In this document: one piece after another, positions 38,955 to 48,760 of the stretch
Position numbering within the stretch: position 1 is the stretch's first letter
Layout of the letters: each line of letters starts with the position of its first letter
Assembly: GCA_021775095.1 (NCBI GenBank)
Contig: JAJFII010000010.1
Span: 62,001-126,000 of the forward strand
Direction of reading: 5' to 3'
DNA: 64,000 bases
Source: Rhodospirillales bacterium
GTDB taxonomy: Bacteria; Pseudomonadota; Alphaproteobacteria; Rhodospirillales; Casp-alpha2
The notes under the pieces: generated by a model
The model's input: only the letters and a program-made list of their open reading frames with translations
The model's database searches: none
Told to the model about the DNA's origin: nothing
Translations under genes and position numbers: made by a program

Positions 38955-40343
38955 CTAAAGGCTGATAATTTTGCCCGGGTTCATAATATTGTCGGGGTCG
39001 AGCGCTAATTTCATGGACCGCATGACACTCAAAGCTTCCCCATGTTCGGCCACCAAAAATTCCATTTTACCAAGTCCGACACCGTGCTCTCCCGTGCAGG
39101 TACCTCCCATCGCAATCGCCCGCAACACCATGCGCCGATTCACTTCCTCGACCCGGCGCATTTCATCGGCGTTATCGGGATCCAAGATGAAACACAGATG
39201 AAAGTTACCGTCCCCCACGTGGCCGACAATAGGCGCCAACAAACCCTGTTCGTCGACGTCTTTGCGGGCTTCCAGAATGCATTCGGCGAGCCGTGAAATG
39301 GGCACGCAGACATCCGTTGCCATTCCTTTGGCACCGGGTCGCAATGCCATAGCTGCATAATAGGAATCGTGCCGCCCCTGCCAGAGTTTATTGCGGTCTT
39401 CGGTTTTGATGGCCCATTGAAATTCGCCGGCGTCATTGTCGGCGGCGATCGCACCAACCATTTCAGCCTGCTCTTTGACGCCGAACTCGGTGCCGTGAAA
39501 TTCAAACAACAAGGTGTTCTGTTCCGGGTAACTAAAATCCGAATAGGCGTTCAAGGCTTTCATCTGGATATCGTCCATCAATTCTATCCGGGCCACCGGA
39601 ATTCCGCACTGAATGGTTGTTATGACCGTATTAACCGCCGATTCCAGGTCGGGGAAAGGGCAAACCGCAGCCGATATGGACTCCGGTATGCCGTACAGCC
39701 TTAGGGTGATTTCCGTAATAACCCCCAAGGTTCCCTCGGAACCCACGAACAAGCGCGTTAAATCATAACCGGCAGCCGACTTTTTAGCCCGGCTGGAGGT
39801 TTTGATAATCCGGCCATCGGCCATGACGACGGTCATCGATAATACATTGTCACGCATTGTCCCATATCGCACAGCATTGGTTCCTGACGCCCGCGTCGCC
39901 GCCATGCCACCCAGGGACGCGTCGGCACCGGGATCGATGGGGAAAAACAATCCCGTGTCACGCAGGTATTCGTTGAGCTGTTTGCGACGCACACCAGGTT
40001 GCACGGTTACGTCCAAATCCTCTGCATTTACTTGCAGAATTTCATTCATTTCCGTTAGATCTATACAGACGCCGCCATTCACCGCGCCCACATGGCCTTC
40101 CAGCGATGTCCCCGTTCCGTAGGGAATCACCGGCACCTTATGCCGCGCACAAATCTTGACTATTTCACTGACTTCTTCCGTTGTGTGGGCAAAAACAACC
40201 GCCCCGGGCGGAAGCGACTCATGCCAGGATTCGTCTTTACCATGCTGAAAACAGACGGCATCCGACGTGGTCAACCGTTGCTCGACAACTGCCCGCAGTT
40301 CCTCCAGAAACAAACTGCTCAAAGATACTGGATTTGCCTGCAT
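38955..40343 (-). CDS. FAD-linked 2-hydroxyacid dehydrogenase (GlcD/DLD family)
   Basis: 462 residues of the VAO/PCMH flavoprotein fold: FAD-binding half with VIPYGTGTSLEGHVGAVNGG and GVRRKQLNEYLRDTGLFFPI, GGMAATRASGTNAVRYGTMR, SAAGYDLTRLFVGSEGTLGV, and the C-terminal substrate domain with HVGDGNFHLCFIL and GTCTGEHGVGLGKMEFL. Most like D-lactate (cytochrome) dehydrogenases of the DLD type; D-2-hydroxyglutarate or glycolate are other options. It lies 30 bases before glycerate kinase and downstream of glcDEF. Confidence 0.88.
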   Translation of the reverse strand: MQANPVSLSSLFLEELRAVVEQRLTTSDAVCFQHGKDESWHESLPPGAVVFAHTTEEVSEIVKICARHKVPVIPYGTGTSLEGHVGAVNGGVCIDLTEMNEILQVNAEDLDVTVQPGVRRKQLNEYLRDTGLFFPIDPGADASLGGMAATRASGTNAVRYGTMRDNVLSMTVVMADGRIIKTSSRAKKSAAGYDLTRLFVGSEGTLGVITEITLRLYGIPESISAAVCPFPDLESAVNTVITTIQCGIPVARIELMDDIQMKALNAYSDFSYPEQNTLLFEFHGTEFGVKEQAEMVGAIAADNDAGEFQWAIKTEDRNKLWQGRHDSYYAAMALRPGAKGMATDVCVPISRLAECILEARKDVDEQGLLAPIVGHVGDGNFHLCFILDPDNADEMRRVEEVNRRMVLRAIAMGGTCTGEHGVGLGKMEFLVAEHGEALSVMRSMKLALDPDNIMNPGKIISL

Positions 40344-40439
40344 ATTCGTTTACCCCTTCACGTCGTCCAGGGGATCACCCCCGCTACACCAAGCAGGAGT
40401 TTAGTCCAGACAGCAGCCTTATACCAGCGAGGCACACAC

Positions 40440-40997
40440 CTATATGGGTTTGCCGTCCAGTTCCTGTTGCAGGTCCTCGACACGTTTTTGTATGTGTTGA
40501 TTATAGGGTGTAAATTTAAGAACCTGTTGCCAGGCCTTTAACGCGCCGGCCTGGTTGTCCGTTGCATCAAAAATCAATCCCATGCCCGAAATTGCGCCAT
40601 AGTGCCGCGGTTCCAGGGCCAGGGTTTTTTGGATATCAGCGACCGATAAATCGAGATTTCCCATCATGTAGTGGACCGTCGCCCGCTTGTTCCAACCTTC
40701 AGCAAACTCCGGATCAAGGAAAATGACCCGGGTGAATTCCCGCAAGGATTGATCAAGGGAACCTGAGCGCATGGCCCTGATTCCGAGCGCCATATGGCCA
40801 TCGATCTGGCCGTCACCGCGGTAAACCCAGATGGACCAGATTTTCTGTTCGATGAGAGCCCCCGCTTCAATCGAGTCGGCTTTCAGCAATTGGGCAAAAA
40901 GCGTATCGAGCTCGGGGTCGTTTTGGTCCGCGTGGGCGGCAGAAACGCCCAAAAGCGCGATCCAGATTATCAAAAACAGGGATCTGAGAGTTCGCAT
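40440..40997 (-). CDS. Secreted TPR-repeat protein
   Basis: 185 residues with a signal peptide (MRTLRSLFLIIWIALLGVSA, cleavage near AHADQ) and about three tetratricopeptide-like repeats between 60 and 165 (FAEGWNKRATVHYMMGNLDL, SVADIQKTLALEPRHYGAIS, GALKAWQQVLKFTPYNQHIQ). A periplasmic protein-interaction role is likely; no partner is evident. It lies between glcF (46-base gap) and the second flavoprotein gene (96-base gap) on the same strand. Confidence 0.82.
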   Translation of the reverse strand: MRTLRSLFLIIWIALLGVSAAHADQNDPELDTLFAQLLKADSIEAGALIEQKIWSIWVYRGDGQIDGHMALGIRAMRSGSLDQSLREFTRVIFLDPEFAEGWNKRATVHYMMGNLDLSVADIQKTLALEPRHYGAISGMGLIFDATDNQAGALKAWQQVLKFTPYNQHIQKRVEDLQQELDGKPI

Positions 40998-41043
40998 GCC
41001 CTAATAATGGAAAAAATGCGTCGAAATTCCAAGGACTGTCCGT

Positions 41044-42372
41044 TCAATTTTTCGTGACAGAATCCGGATGGGTTTGCAGGGCCGTTGGCCGTGGCCCGCC
41101 GCTGGCCCAGTCGAGGAGTTCAACCGTATGGACGACGGGGATGCCATCCGCTGCCGCCATTCCGGCAGAGATTTGCATTTGGCAACCGATATTTCCCGCC
41201 GCAACCACATCGGCTTTTAATTTTTTGAGATTGGCCACCTTGCGGTCACGCAGTTGCCCAGCCAACTCCGGCTGCACGATATTATAAGTTCCAGCGGAAC
41301 CGCAACACAGATGCCCTTCCGCCGGTTCAACCACCTCAAACCCAGCTGACCGCAACAGGGCGATCGGTGGCGTTTTCAGCTTTTGACCATGCTGCAGGGA
41401 ACAGGCGGAATGGTAGGCGACGCGGACATCAGTGGTTTCTTTGCGGACCGGTTTTAATTCCAGTTGCATCATCACCTCTGTCACATCTTTGGTCAGATTA
41501 GAGATCGCCGCCGCCCGTTCCGCCCAATCGGCTTGATTGCGCAGCATATAACCGTAATCCTTGACGGTCGTCCCGCAACCCGATGCATTGACAACAATAG
41601 CATCCAGTCCGCCGGTTTCTTTTACCTTTTCCCAGGCGACAATATTGTTTTTTGCCTGGGCGTGGGACGCCTCCTCACGCCCCATATGATGGACCAGTGC
41701 CCCACAGCATGCCATGCCGTCAGCGATGACAACTTCGCAACCGTGCCGGCTCAGCAACCGCACCGTCGCTTCATTTATCAGCGGATTCAAAACCTGCTGG
41801 GCGCACCCCGTTAACAGAGCAACCCGCATTTTCTTTGATTTTCCTGCACATATGGTTTGTGGCCGATCCGTGGCGGAGGGGCTGGCAATAGAGGATGGTG
41901 CCAAATCCAGCATGGCACCGATCTGTTTAGGTAATATCCGGGCAAACGGTTTGGCAAACCACGCCCCCATCAAAGCCAATCTGAACCGACCAGGGTACGG
42001 CAAAACAAAGGCCAGGACGTTTCTGAACCAGCGGTCGGCAAGGGGCCTTTTGAAAGTTTCGGCAATACGCACCCGCGCCACGTCGACCAAATGCATGTAA
42101 TCAACCGAAGCGGGACAGGTCGTCATACAGGACAAACACGAAAGGCAACGGTCAACATGTTTTGTCACTTTTTCCGTCGCCGGTTTATCGCCCTCCAACA
42201 TTTCCTTAATCAGATAAATCCGGCCGCGCGGGCTGTCCAACTCGTCGCCCAGGGTGACATAGGTCGGGCAGGTTGCCGTACAGAAACCGCAATGCACACA
42301 TTTGCGCAAAATACCGTTTGCCGCTTCAATATCCGGGTCCGCCAATTGGGCCAGGGTAAAGTTTGTTTGCAT
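41044..42372 (-). CDS. glcF: Glycolate oxidase iron-sulfur subunit
   Basis: Electron-transfer subunit of the GlcDEF complex. 442 residues: two ferredoxin-type [4Fe-4S] motifs (CVHCGFCTATCPTY near 26 and CLSCLSCMTTCPAS near 90) and two CCG domains (GCAQQVLNPLINEATVRLLS with GMACCGALVHHMGREE, and HSACSLQHGQK with GHLCCGSAGTYNIVQPELA). ATG 42370-42372 lies 5 bases after the glcE stop. Confidence 0.95.
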   Translation of the reverse strand: MQTNFTLAQLADPDIEAANGILRKCVHCGFCTATCPTYVTLGDELDSPRGRIYLIKEMLEGDKPATEKVTKHVDRCLSCLSCMTTCPASVDYMHLVDVARVRIAETFKRPLADRWFRNVLAFVLPYPGRFRLALMGAWFAKPFARILPKQIGAMLDLAPSSIASPSATDRPQTICAGKSKKMRVALLTGCAQQVLNPLINEATVRLLSRHGCEVVIADGMACCGALVHHMGREEASHAQAKNNIVAWEKVKETGGLDAIVVNASGCGTTVKDYGYMLRNQADWAERAAAISNLTKDVTEVMMQLELKPVRKETTDVRVAYHSACSLQHGQKLKTPPIALLRSAGFEVVEPAEGHLCCGSAGTYNIVQPELAGQLRDRKVANLKKLKADVVAAGNIGCQMQISAGMAAADGIPVVHTVELLDWASGGPRPTALQTHPDSVTKN

Positions 42373-42377
42373 GGGTT

Positions 42378-43613
42378 CTATACGCCTTCGTACATACGGC
42401 CGGGATTGAGGATGCCACGGGGGTCAAACCCCTGCTTCGTCCGTTTGGTGATTTCACTGAGACTTTTATCGAGTGGGTGAAAGACCGGAACGGAGGTGCG
42501 CAAGTGATCAGGACCCCGTACCAGGGTCGCGTGCCCGCCAACCTTGTCGACACATTGACGAACCCGGGCCGCCAATGATCTGTCACTGGACTGCAGGAGC
42601 AACCAGACCAAACCGCCTGCCCAATCATAGAAAACCTCTCCCGGATGGCCTTCCAATATCCGAAGAGACACACGGGACCCTTCGGTCGGCGGCACGGACA
42701 GACGCCACAATACAGATGATGGATTGTCGGCCATATAAGCGACATCGGATATTTCTTTCCAAAAAATCGCCGAATTGCGGCTATGCAGTTCGTCAACAGT
42801 GCCAAATTTGGCCAGGAGTTTTGTCAGCGCCGCACATCGATAGGTCACCGACGGCCCGGGGCCTTCGACCCGAAGAGCGGTAATCGCACTGCCAGAGTTA
42901 TTGATATAGTCAACCTGCGAGCGGGCCGCTATCTGGGCCGGAACATGGGCCGCCCCGGCAACGTCATTGGTACTGGATAGGGCTTCTGTCATGGCCTGCA
43001 CGCCGCCATGATCGTAAATCCCGTCTTGCGACCATTGAATAAGCACGGTACGGGTTTTTTCTGGACGCGGTAAAACCTTGAATGTGGCATCGGTAACCAC
43101 CGCCAATGTACCGTAGGAACCGGCAATTAATTTCGACAGGTCAAATCCCGTGACGTTTTTAACCACCTGCCCACCGGACTTAAAAACTTCACCACGACCA
43201 CTGACAGCGTGAAAACCGAGAAAATTGTCTCTGGCAGAACCCGCCTTCAGACGCCTTGATCCGGCCAGATTACAACCAATTAAACCACCCAATGTCCCCG
43301 TTCCTGCCACGCCACCCATGAGCGGCCCGTAGTCCGGCGGTTCAAACATCAATTGTTGGTTGGATTTTTCCAGTGCGGCGGTTATCTCTGACAGCGGCGT
43401 TCCGGCTTTGGCGCTAAGAAACAATTCACCGGGTTGATAATCGGTGATCCCTGTCAGGTCAGACAAATCGAGAGTTTGATCGGTCGCCATGGGGCGACCC
43501 AAGCCGCTTTTGCTGCCCCGGCCTTTTATCTCCAAGGCCTTTTTTTCGTTACCCGCCCACTGAACTGCTTCCAGAACCTCCGCATCTGTTTTCGGCTTGA
43601 TCACCTCGCTCAT
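42378..43613 (-). CDS. glcE: Glycolate oxidase FAD-binding subunit GlcE
   Basis: Second flavin-fold subunit of glycolate oxidase. 411 residues with PCMH-type blocks: ALEIKGRGSKSGLGRPMATD, ALEKSNQQLMFEPPDYGPLM, GTLGGLIGCNLAGSRRLKAG and VKNVTGFDLSKLIAGSYGTL, ending RGILNPGRMYEGV. It lacks the full second substrate domain of GlcD, as expected. ATG overlaps the glcD stop by one base. Confidence 0.93.
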   Translation of the reverse strand: MSEVIKPKTDAEVLEAVQWAGNEKKALEIKGRGSKSGLGRPMATDQTLDLSDLTGITDYQPGELFLSAKAGTPLSEITAALEKSNQQLMFEPPDYGPLMGGVAGTGTLGGLIGCNLAGSRRLKAGSARDNFLGFHAVSGRGEVFKSGGQVVKNVTGFDLSKLIAGSYGTLAVVTDATFKVLPRPEKTRTVLIQWSQDGIYDHGGVQAMTEALSSTNDVAGAAHVPAQIAARSQVDYINNSGSAITALRVEGPGPSVTYRCAALTKLLAKFGTVDELHSRNSAIFWKEISDVAYMADNPSSVLWRLSVPPTEGSRVSLRILEGHPGEVFYDWAGGLVWLLLQSSDRSLAARVRQCVDKVGGHATLVRGPDHLRTSVPVFHPLDKSLSEITKRTKQGFDPRGILNPGRMYEGV

Positions 43614-45100
43614 TAGAATCTCGGAATTTCCGGGAACTTCAAGGCCCCCTTGTGAACATGCATACGGCCCAGTTCAGCGCAACGGTGCAGGGTCGGATAA
43701 ACTTTCCCGGGATTAAGCAGGTGACCCGGGTCGAAAGCGCACTTCAGCCGTTGTTGTTGTTTCATATCGTCTTCCGTAAACATTTCCCCCATCAGGTCGC
43801 GTTTTTCGATACCGACCCCATGTTCGCCGGTTAAAACGCCGCCGACGGCCACACACAGTTTAAGAATATCTCCACCAAAATTTTCAGCGCGCTGGAACTC
43901 GCCGGGGTTGTTGGCGTCGAACAGGATCAGCGGGTGCAAATTACCGTCGCCGGCGTGGAAGACATTGGCGACCCGAAGATCGTATTTTTTAGCCATTACA
44001 GCCATTTTCTGCAGGACTTCGGAAAGTTTACCCCTGGGTATTGTGCCATCCATACAAATATAGTCCGGTGACAACCGACCGACGGCCGGGAAGGCTGCTT
44101 TGCGGCCAGACCAGAAGATCAAACGTTCCTCTTCGGTCTGGCTGATTTTCATATGAACGGCACCAATGTCACTGGCAATTTTCTGCACGGTCTCAATCAG
44201 ATACTCAACTTCCACCTCAGGACCGTCCAATTCAATGATCAACAGGGCTTCAACATCCAGGGGATAACCGGCATGGACAAACTCTTCGGCGGCCTGAATG
44301 GCAAAGGTATCCATCATTTCCATACCACCAGGTATAATCCCGGCACCAATTACCGCAGCGACACAGTCGCCGGCCAGTTCACTCGTCTCGAACCCAAGCA
44401 AAATTGCCCTGGCGGTTTCTGGCGAACGCAGGATGCGCACGGTCACTTCAGTGATCACACCCAACAATCCTTCCGACCCGGTAACCACGCCAAGCAAGTC
44501 ATAACCTGCACTGTCGAGATGTTTGCCGCCCAAACGAACAACATCACCGTTCATGAGCACCAATTCGACACCCAAAACATTATTTGTTGTCAGGCCATAT
44601 TTTAAGCTGTGCACACCGCCTGAGTTTTCCGCGATATTACCGCCGATGGAACAGGCGATCTGACTGGACGGATCCGGTGCGTAATAAAAACCTTCCTCCT
44701 GAACAGCCTGGGTGATCGCTAAATTTGTCACACCGGGCTGGGTCACAACACAGCGGTTAAGATAGTCGGTTTCAATTATTTTATTAAATTTTCCGAGTCC
44801 AATTGTCACCGCATCGGCGAGCGGTAAGGCCCCGCCGGAAAGTCCGGTACCGGCCCCGCGCGGGACAATTTTCACGTCGTTTTCATGGCAGTATTTAAGC
44901 ACCCGGGAAACTTCGGCTGTGGTTTTCGGCAAAACCACAATCAGCGGGATTTGTTTGTAGGCCATAAGGCCGTCACAGTCATAGGCTCTGAGTTCATCGG
45001 CGTCGACGATAACCCCTTCGTCGTCTATTATCTCTTGCATCGCCCGAATAATGTCGTCGCGCCGCGCAATTGTTCCCGCATCCGGTTTAGGCATTAACAT
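43613..45100 (-). CDS. glcD: Glycolate oxidase subunit GlcD
   Basis: Catalytic flavoprotein oxidising glycolate to glyoxylate. 495 residues: FAD domain with IVPRGAGTGLSGGALPLADA, SIGGNIAENSGGVHSLKYG and DLLGVVTGSEGLLGVITEVT; C-terminal domain with VFHAGDGNLHPLILFD and GVLTGEHGVGIEKRDLMG. I place the start at ATG 45098-45100 because GAGGG lies eight bases upstream; a GTG three codons earlier sits too close to that site. First gene of glcD-glcE-glcF, 76 bases after the MFS gene. Confidence 0.94.
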   Translation of the reverse strand: MLMPKPDAGTIARRDDIIRAMQEIIDDEGVIVDADELRAYDCDGLMAYKQIPLIVVLPKTTAEVSRVLKYCHENDVKIVPRGAGTGLSGGALPLADAVTIGLGKFNKIIETDYLNRCVVTQPGVTNLAITQAVQEEGFYYAPDPSSQIACSIGGNIAENSGGVHSLKYGLTTNNVLGVELVLMNGDVVRLGGKHLDSAGYDLLGVVTGSEGLLGVITEVTVRILRSPETARAILLGFETSELAGDCVAAVIGAGIIPGGMEMMDTFAIQAAEEFVHAGYPLDVEALLIIELDGPEVEVEYLIETVQKIASDIGAVHMKISQTEEERLIFWSGRKAAFPAVGRLSPDYICMDGTIPRGKLSEVLQKMAVMAKKYDLRVANVFHAGDGNLHPLILFDANNPGEFQRAENFGGDILKLCVAVGGVLTGEHGVGIEKRDLMGEMFTEDDMKQQQRLKCAFDPGHLLNPGKVYPTLHRCAELGRMHVHKGALKFPEIPRF

Positions 45101-45176
45101 ACTCGGCACCCTCGTTTTTACTTCTTTTTAAGCATCTTTGCACAGGTCAACCGGTCCGTCACCAAATACAACAGCT

Positions 45177-46412
45177 TTATTCAGCGGGTTGCGTACGAAC
45201 GACGGTTTTATCATTGATCGGCCAATGGAAAAAAGCCGCCGCAAACCCGAGGAACACCCCGGCCCACCATACGGGCATATAGGTTCCGTACAGGTCGAAG
45301 AGGTAACCGCCTAACCAAACCCCTAAAAAACTACCGATTTGATGGCTGAAAAAAACAAAGGCAAATAACGTCCCCATATACCGGGTGCCAAATATCTGCG
45401 CCACGAGGCCAGAGGTCAACGGCACCGTGCTCAGCCACAAAAGGCCCAATGCAGATGTAAAAAGGACAACTGTGGTGGTACTCACCGGGGTCAGGATAAA
45501 CCATATAAAAACCAGGGCACGTGAAATATAAAGCCAGCTCAGGAGGTTTTTCTTACGCCATTTGCCACCCAGCACCCCGGCCGAATAACTGCCAATCACA
45601 TTAAACACACCAATCAGCGTTAGCGCCAAAGCGCCGGTCTCCTTTGGCATACCCAAATCTTCCAAATAGGCCGGCAAATGGACAGCAACAAAAGCCACAT
45701 GGAAACCACAAACAAAAAATCCAATGGTCAAAAGTTGATACCCGCGATGGCCCGCTGCCTCACGAATGGCATCCTTGAGATTACCCGCAGACTCCTGTGC
45801 GGAAGTTTCGATGGTGCTGGATTTCGCGGCGCGGCCAATGGCAATGGCACAACAAAAAATAACCATCCCGAAAGCCGCCAGATACATAAACGCCAGGGAC
45901 CATCCATAAGCCCCCAATAAAACCTGGCTCAGGGGCACGACTGTGAACTGACCGACGCCTCCGGCGGCCGTTACGATCCCCAGCCCCCAGGATCTTTTCT
46001 CCGGTGGCATCACCCGCCCGACCACACCCAGTATGATACCAAGCGCCGACGCACTTTGCGCCATTCCCAGCATCAAACCCGCACTCATATAAAAAGTCCC
46101 GGGCTCAAGCGAGTTGCCCATAATATAAAGGCCGACCGCATAAAGGATGCCGCCCCCGGCAACCACCCGGCCCGCCCCCCATTTATCGGCAGCAGCGCTG
46201 GCAAAGGGCTGGAAGGCCCCCCATAATAAATTTTGGGTCGCCAGGGCTAAACTGAATATTTCGCGGCCCCAGCCCAGATCCGTCGTCAAGGAAACTTGAA
46301 ACAATCCCAGGCTATTGCGAAGACCCATGGCCAGCAGGACGCTGAGTGCACCTGCCAGGAGAATTAAATAGGGAATTTTGGGAGGGTTAAGGGAAATTCT
46401 TTCAGCGAACAT
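45177..46412 (-). CDS. MFS transporter, possibly for a monocarboxylate
   Basis: 411 residues in twelve predicted membrane helices. It has major-facilitator landmarks such as ADKWGAGRVVAGGGILYAVG in the first loop and a charged central loop around residues 195-220. The general pattern is that of the monocarboxylate/oxalate-formate type carriers. Immediately upstream of glcD on the same strand, so glycolate, lactate or glycerate uptake is a reasonable guess from context only. Confidence 0.85.
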   Translation of the reverse strand: MFAERISLNPPKIPYLILLAGALSVLLAMGLRNSLGLFQVSLTTDLGWGREIFSLALATQNLLWGAFQPFASAAADKWGAGRVVAGGGILYAVGLYIMGNSLEPGTFYMSAGLMLGMAQSASALGIILGVVGRVMPPEKRSWGLGIVTAAGGVGQFTVVPLSQVLLGAYGWSLAFMYLAAFGMVIFCCAIAIGRAAKSSTIETSAQESAGNLKDAIREAAGHRGYQLLTIGFFVCGFHVAFVAVHLPAYLEDLGMPKETGALALTLIGVFNVIGSYSAGVLGGKWRKKNLLSWLYISRALVFIWFILTPVSTTTVVLFTSALGLLWLSTVPLTSGLVAQIFGTRYMGTLFAFVFFSHQIGSFLGVWLGGYLFDLYGTYMPVWWAGVFLGFAAAFFHWPINDKTVVRTQPAE

Positions 46413-46558
46413 GGGGCCTCCAGCGTTAGAGCACTAGTATGAAGGAGTTTTATAGGGAAACAATCTCTTGTTTCGATAGATATTTGGGATATTTCGTCAT
46501 AAATCAACGATAGATTTTGGCACTGCGGGACCTTGGTAAGGGCCAGCCGTTAAACCGA

Positions 46559-48253
46559 TTAGCCAGAGTCGACGCGCGGCAGGGAAAAGCGAAATTGGCT
46601 GCCCTTGGCCAGTTCGCTTTCGACTTTCAGTTCGCCGCCGTTGACGCGAACCATCTCCCGGCACAGCGACAACCCCATGCCAATTCCGATTTCACCATCG
46701 GTACCGGTCATCGAAGTTTTTTGGGTTGGGTCCAACAATCCGGCGACCTGTTCGGGATCAAGGCCAATTCCCGTATCCGCGACAACAACCCAGGCTTTGG
46801 TTTCTTCGATCACCACAGCAACGGAGACGGTTCCCTTTTCGGCGGTAAATTTAATGGCGTTATTGAGTAAATTCCGCAGTATCAGATCGGTCATGTTGCG
46901 ATCAGCCAAAACCAACACGGACGGGTTTCCGCGCCATTCCATGTTTATTTTCTTGCGCTGTGCGATAGCCTTAAACATCGCGATATTGATGTCGACGACT
47001 TGGCTCAAATCAATAGCTTCCGGTTGCGGTTTTAAGTCTTCCCATTGAACAGCGACCCAATTGAGAAGGCTGTCAAGAAGCCCATAGGCGTTGCGTCCCG
47101 ACTTCAGAACGTCTTGTGCATATTTCGAGACCTCGGCGGGTTCCATTTCCCTGGCTTTGCCGCCGAGAATTTCCGCCAGCCCCAAAAAGGCGGTAAACGG
47201 AGCACGTAAATCGTGACCGATTATCGATAGCAGTTTATCTTTCTGATTGTTAAGCTTGGTCAATTTGCGGTTAATGTCTTTCTCCACCTTTGCCGCGCTT
47301 AACAGGGCTTTGCTGTACGCGTTGATCGCGTACAATGTGAGGGCCAATACGACGATGGTCACAAAGAGACTAATAGCTAAATTGATCAGCAAGGTATTGC
47401 GCAGTCCACCGATCGCTTCCGCATCCGACTGTTCGACGACCAGGATCCAATTCAGATCTGGGATAAATCGCGTTGCAACAAAAATAGTGTCTCCATCGGC
47501 CTGGTAGCGGCCGGTGCTCGACTTTTGTGACAATATATCGCCGGCATAAGCTGTTAACCCGGGCATCTGTTTAATATTTTTTGCGTTTTTCCCCGACGCC
47601 GGTGTCGGCAGGACAACGGCTCCCGTCGGATCGACAAAATAAATTCGGCGATGGAACCGGTCCTGGTACCTGAGAAGGAGATTAGCCACCGCTTCGACGG
47701 TTAAACCAACGCCGGTAATCCCAATAAAGTTACCGTCGTAATCGGCCATTTTGTAATTTACAAATATCGTCATCTCGTCGGCGTTGGCAGCATCCAGATC
47801 AACATTGATCTCAAAGGCGGTGGGTTTATCACGAAGCCGGAAGTACCAGACGTCTCTGGGGTTATCGGCATCAACGGATTTCAGGATTCCGCTCGAATGG
47901 TAATAGGTATTGGTTTTTTCCGAAACAAAAAAACTGGTGACGGTTTTGTAGCGATCCCCGATCTCCTTGAGAAATCGCCGCACCTGACGTTCGTCCTGCT
48001 CGCCATTTAACACCCAGTCTCGTAAAAAAGCATCCTGCGCCATCACCGACGAAATGAATACGGGGCGCAGCATATCGCGCTGAATTTCAGAATAGACATT
48101 GTCCCCAACCAGGGGCAATTGGTTGCGCACAATTCCGTCGTGAATGGCTGATCGCGACACCTGATAACTGAGAATACTGGTCAAACTGAAGCCGACGACC
48201 AATACCAAACTTAAGTAAACGATAAGTCGATTCTTATTTGATAACTTTGACAC
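46559..48253 (-). CDS. Membrane sensor histidine kinase with dCache-like sensor
   Basis: 564 residues, GTG start. Membrane helix at about 10-28, a periplasmic sensor of about 255 residues resembling dCache (EINVDLDAANADEMTIFVNY, GNFIGITGVGLTVEAV, RIYFVDPTGAVV), second helix at about 288-312, HisKA domain with phospho-acceptor His in LLSIIGHDLRAPFTAFLG, and HATPase with N box LILRNLLNNAIKFTAEKG and G boxes VVADTGIGLDPEQ and GIGMGLSLCREMVRVNGGEL. No response regulator is adjacent, so it is an orphan. dCache sensors often bind small organic acids or amino acids; proximity to the glycolate genes hints at a hydroxyacid, unproven. Confidence 0.9.
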   Translation of the reverse strand: MSKLSNKNRLIVYLSLVLVVGFSLTSILSYQVSRSAIHDGIVRNQLPLVGDNVYSEIQRDMLRPVFISSVMAQDAFLRDWVLNGEQDERQVRRFLKEIGDRYKTVTSFFVSEKTNTYYHSSGILKSVDADNPRDVWYFRLRDKPTAFEINVDLDAANADEMTIFVNYKMADYDGNFIGITGVGLTVEAVANLLLRYQDRFHRRIYFVDPTGAVVLPTPASGKNAKNIKQMPGLTAYAGDILSQKSSTGRYQADGDTIFVATRFIPDLNWILVVEQSDAEAIGGLRNTLLINLAISLFVTIVVLALTLYAINAYSKALLSAAKVEKDINRKLTKLNNQKDKLLSIIGHDLRAPFTAFLGLAEILGGKAREMEPAEVSKYAQDVLKSGRNAYGLLDSLLNWVAVQWEDLKPQPEAIDLSQVVDINIAMFKAIAQRKKINMEWRGNPSVLVLADRNMTDLILRNLLNNAIKFTAEKGTVSVAVVIEETKAWVVVADTGIGLDPEQVAGLLDPTQKTSMTGTDGEIGIGMGLSLCREMVRVNGGELKVESELAKGSQFRFSLPRVDSG

Positions 48254-48394
48254 GTTTGCCTGTTGCCTCTGGTCGCCCGATGATCACTAAACATAATTCC
48301 ACATGGCAAAATCATACACCAGTACTCAACAAAAGTATTTTAACTCTTAACCACCCATTTCGGTGGGCCGGCACCGTCGGCGACTTCCAAAACG

Positions 48395-48422
48395 CAAAAA
48401 ACCGCACTATTTCTAGCACGGT
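48395..48422 (-). terminator. Terminator of rpmJ
   Basis: On the minus strand ACCGTGCTA-GAAA-TAGTGCGGT forms a 9-bp stem (two G-U pairs) with a GAAA tetraloop, followed by TTTTTTGCG. It lies about 46 bases after the rpmJ stop. The remaining spacer up to the kinase start at 48253 shows nothing else I can name. Confidence 0.85.
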
Positions 48423-48467
48423 TGCGACCTTCACAGGAGACGGCAATACCGACTCCCCGGAAAAAGC

Positions 48468-48593
48468 TCAGCCCTGGCGAGCCTTGAAACGAGGATTTTT
48501 CTTATTAATGACATATACGCGTCCTTTACGACGCACGATACGACAATCTTTATCGCGTGTTTTGGCAGATTTTAGTGAGTTTCTAATTTTCAT
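48468..48593 (-). CDS. rpmJ: 50S ribosomal protein L36
   Basis: 41-residue basic protein beginning [20 protein letters not shown] and ending [29 protein letters not shown] is the L36 core. It has a single Cys rather than the four-ligand zinc knuckle, as in the zinc-independent (YkgO-like) form usual in alphaproteobacteria. ATG 48591-48593 is preceded by GAGGAA. Monocistronic, with its own terminator. Confidence 0.95.
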   Translation of the reverse strand: MKIRNSLKSAKTRDKDCRIVRRKGRVYVINKKNPRFKARQG

Positions 48594-48760
48594 CACAAAT
48601 TCCTCGAGTATTCCGTCGCCCCCCATAAACAATCAGGGGCGTTTGAGGCGCGGAACATAGGCGTTGGCTGCAGGCTTGTCAATGCAGGGGGAATGAAAAA
48701 ATTGCGGAATTCTCCAACAATTTACAATACAAAATTTGCGGCGTAAGGTGCCCGCATATC

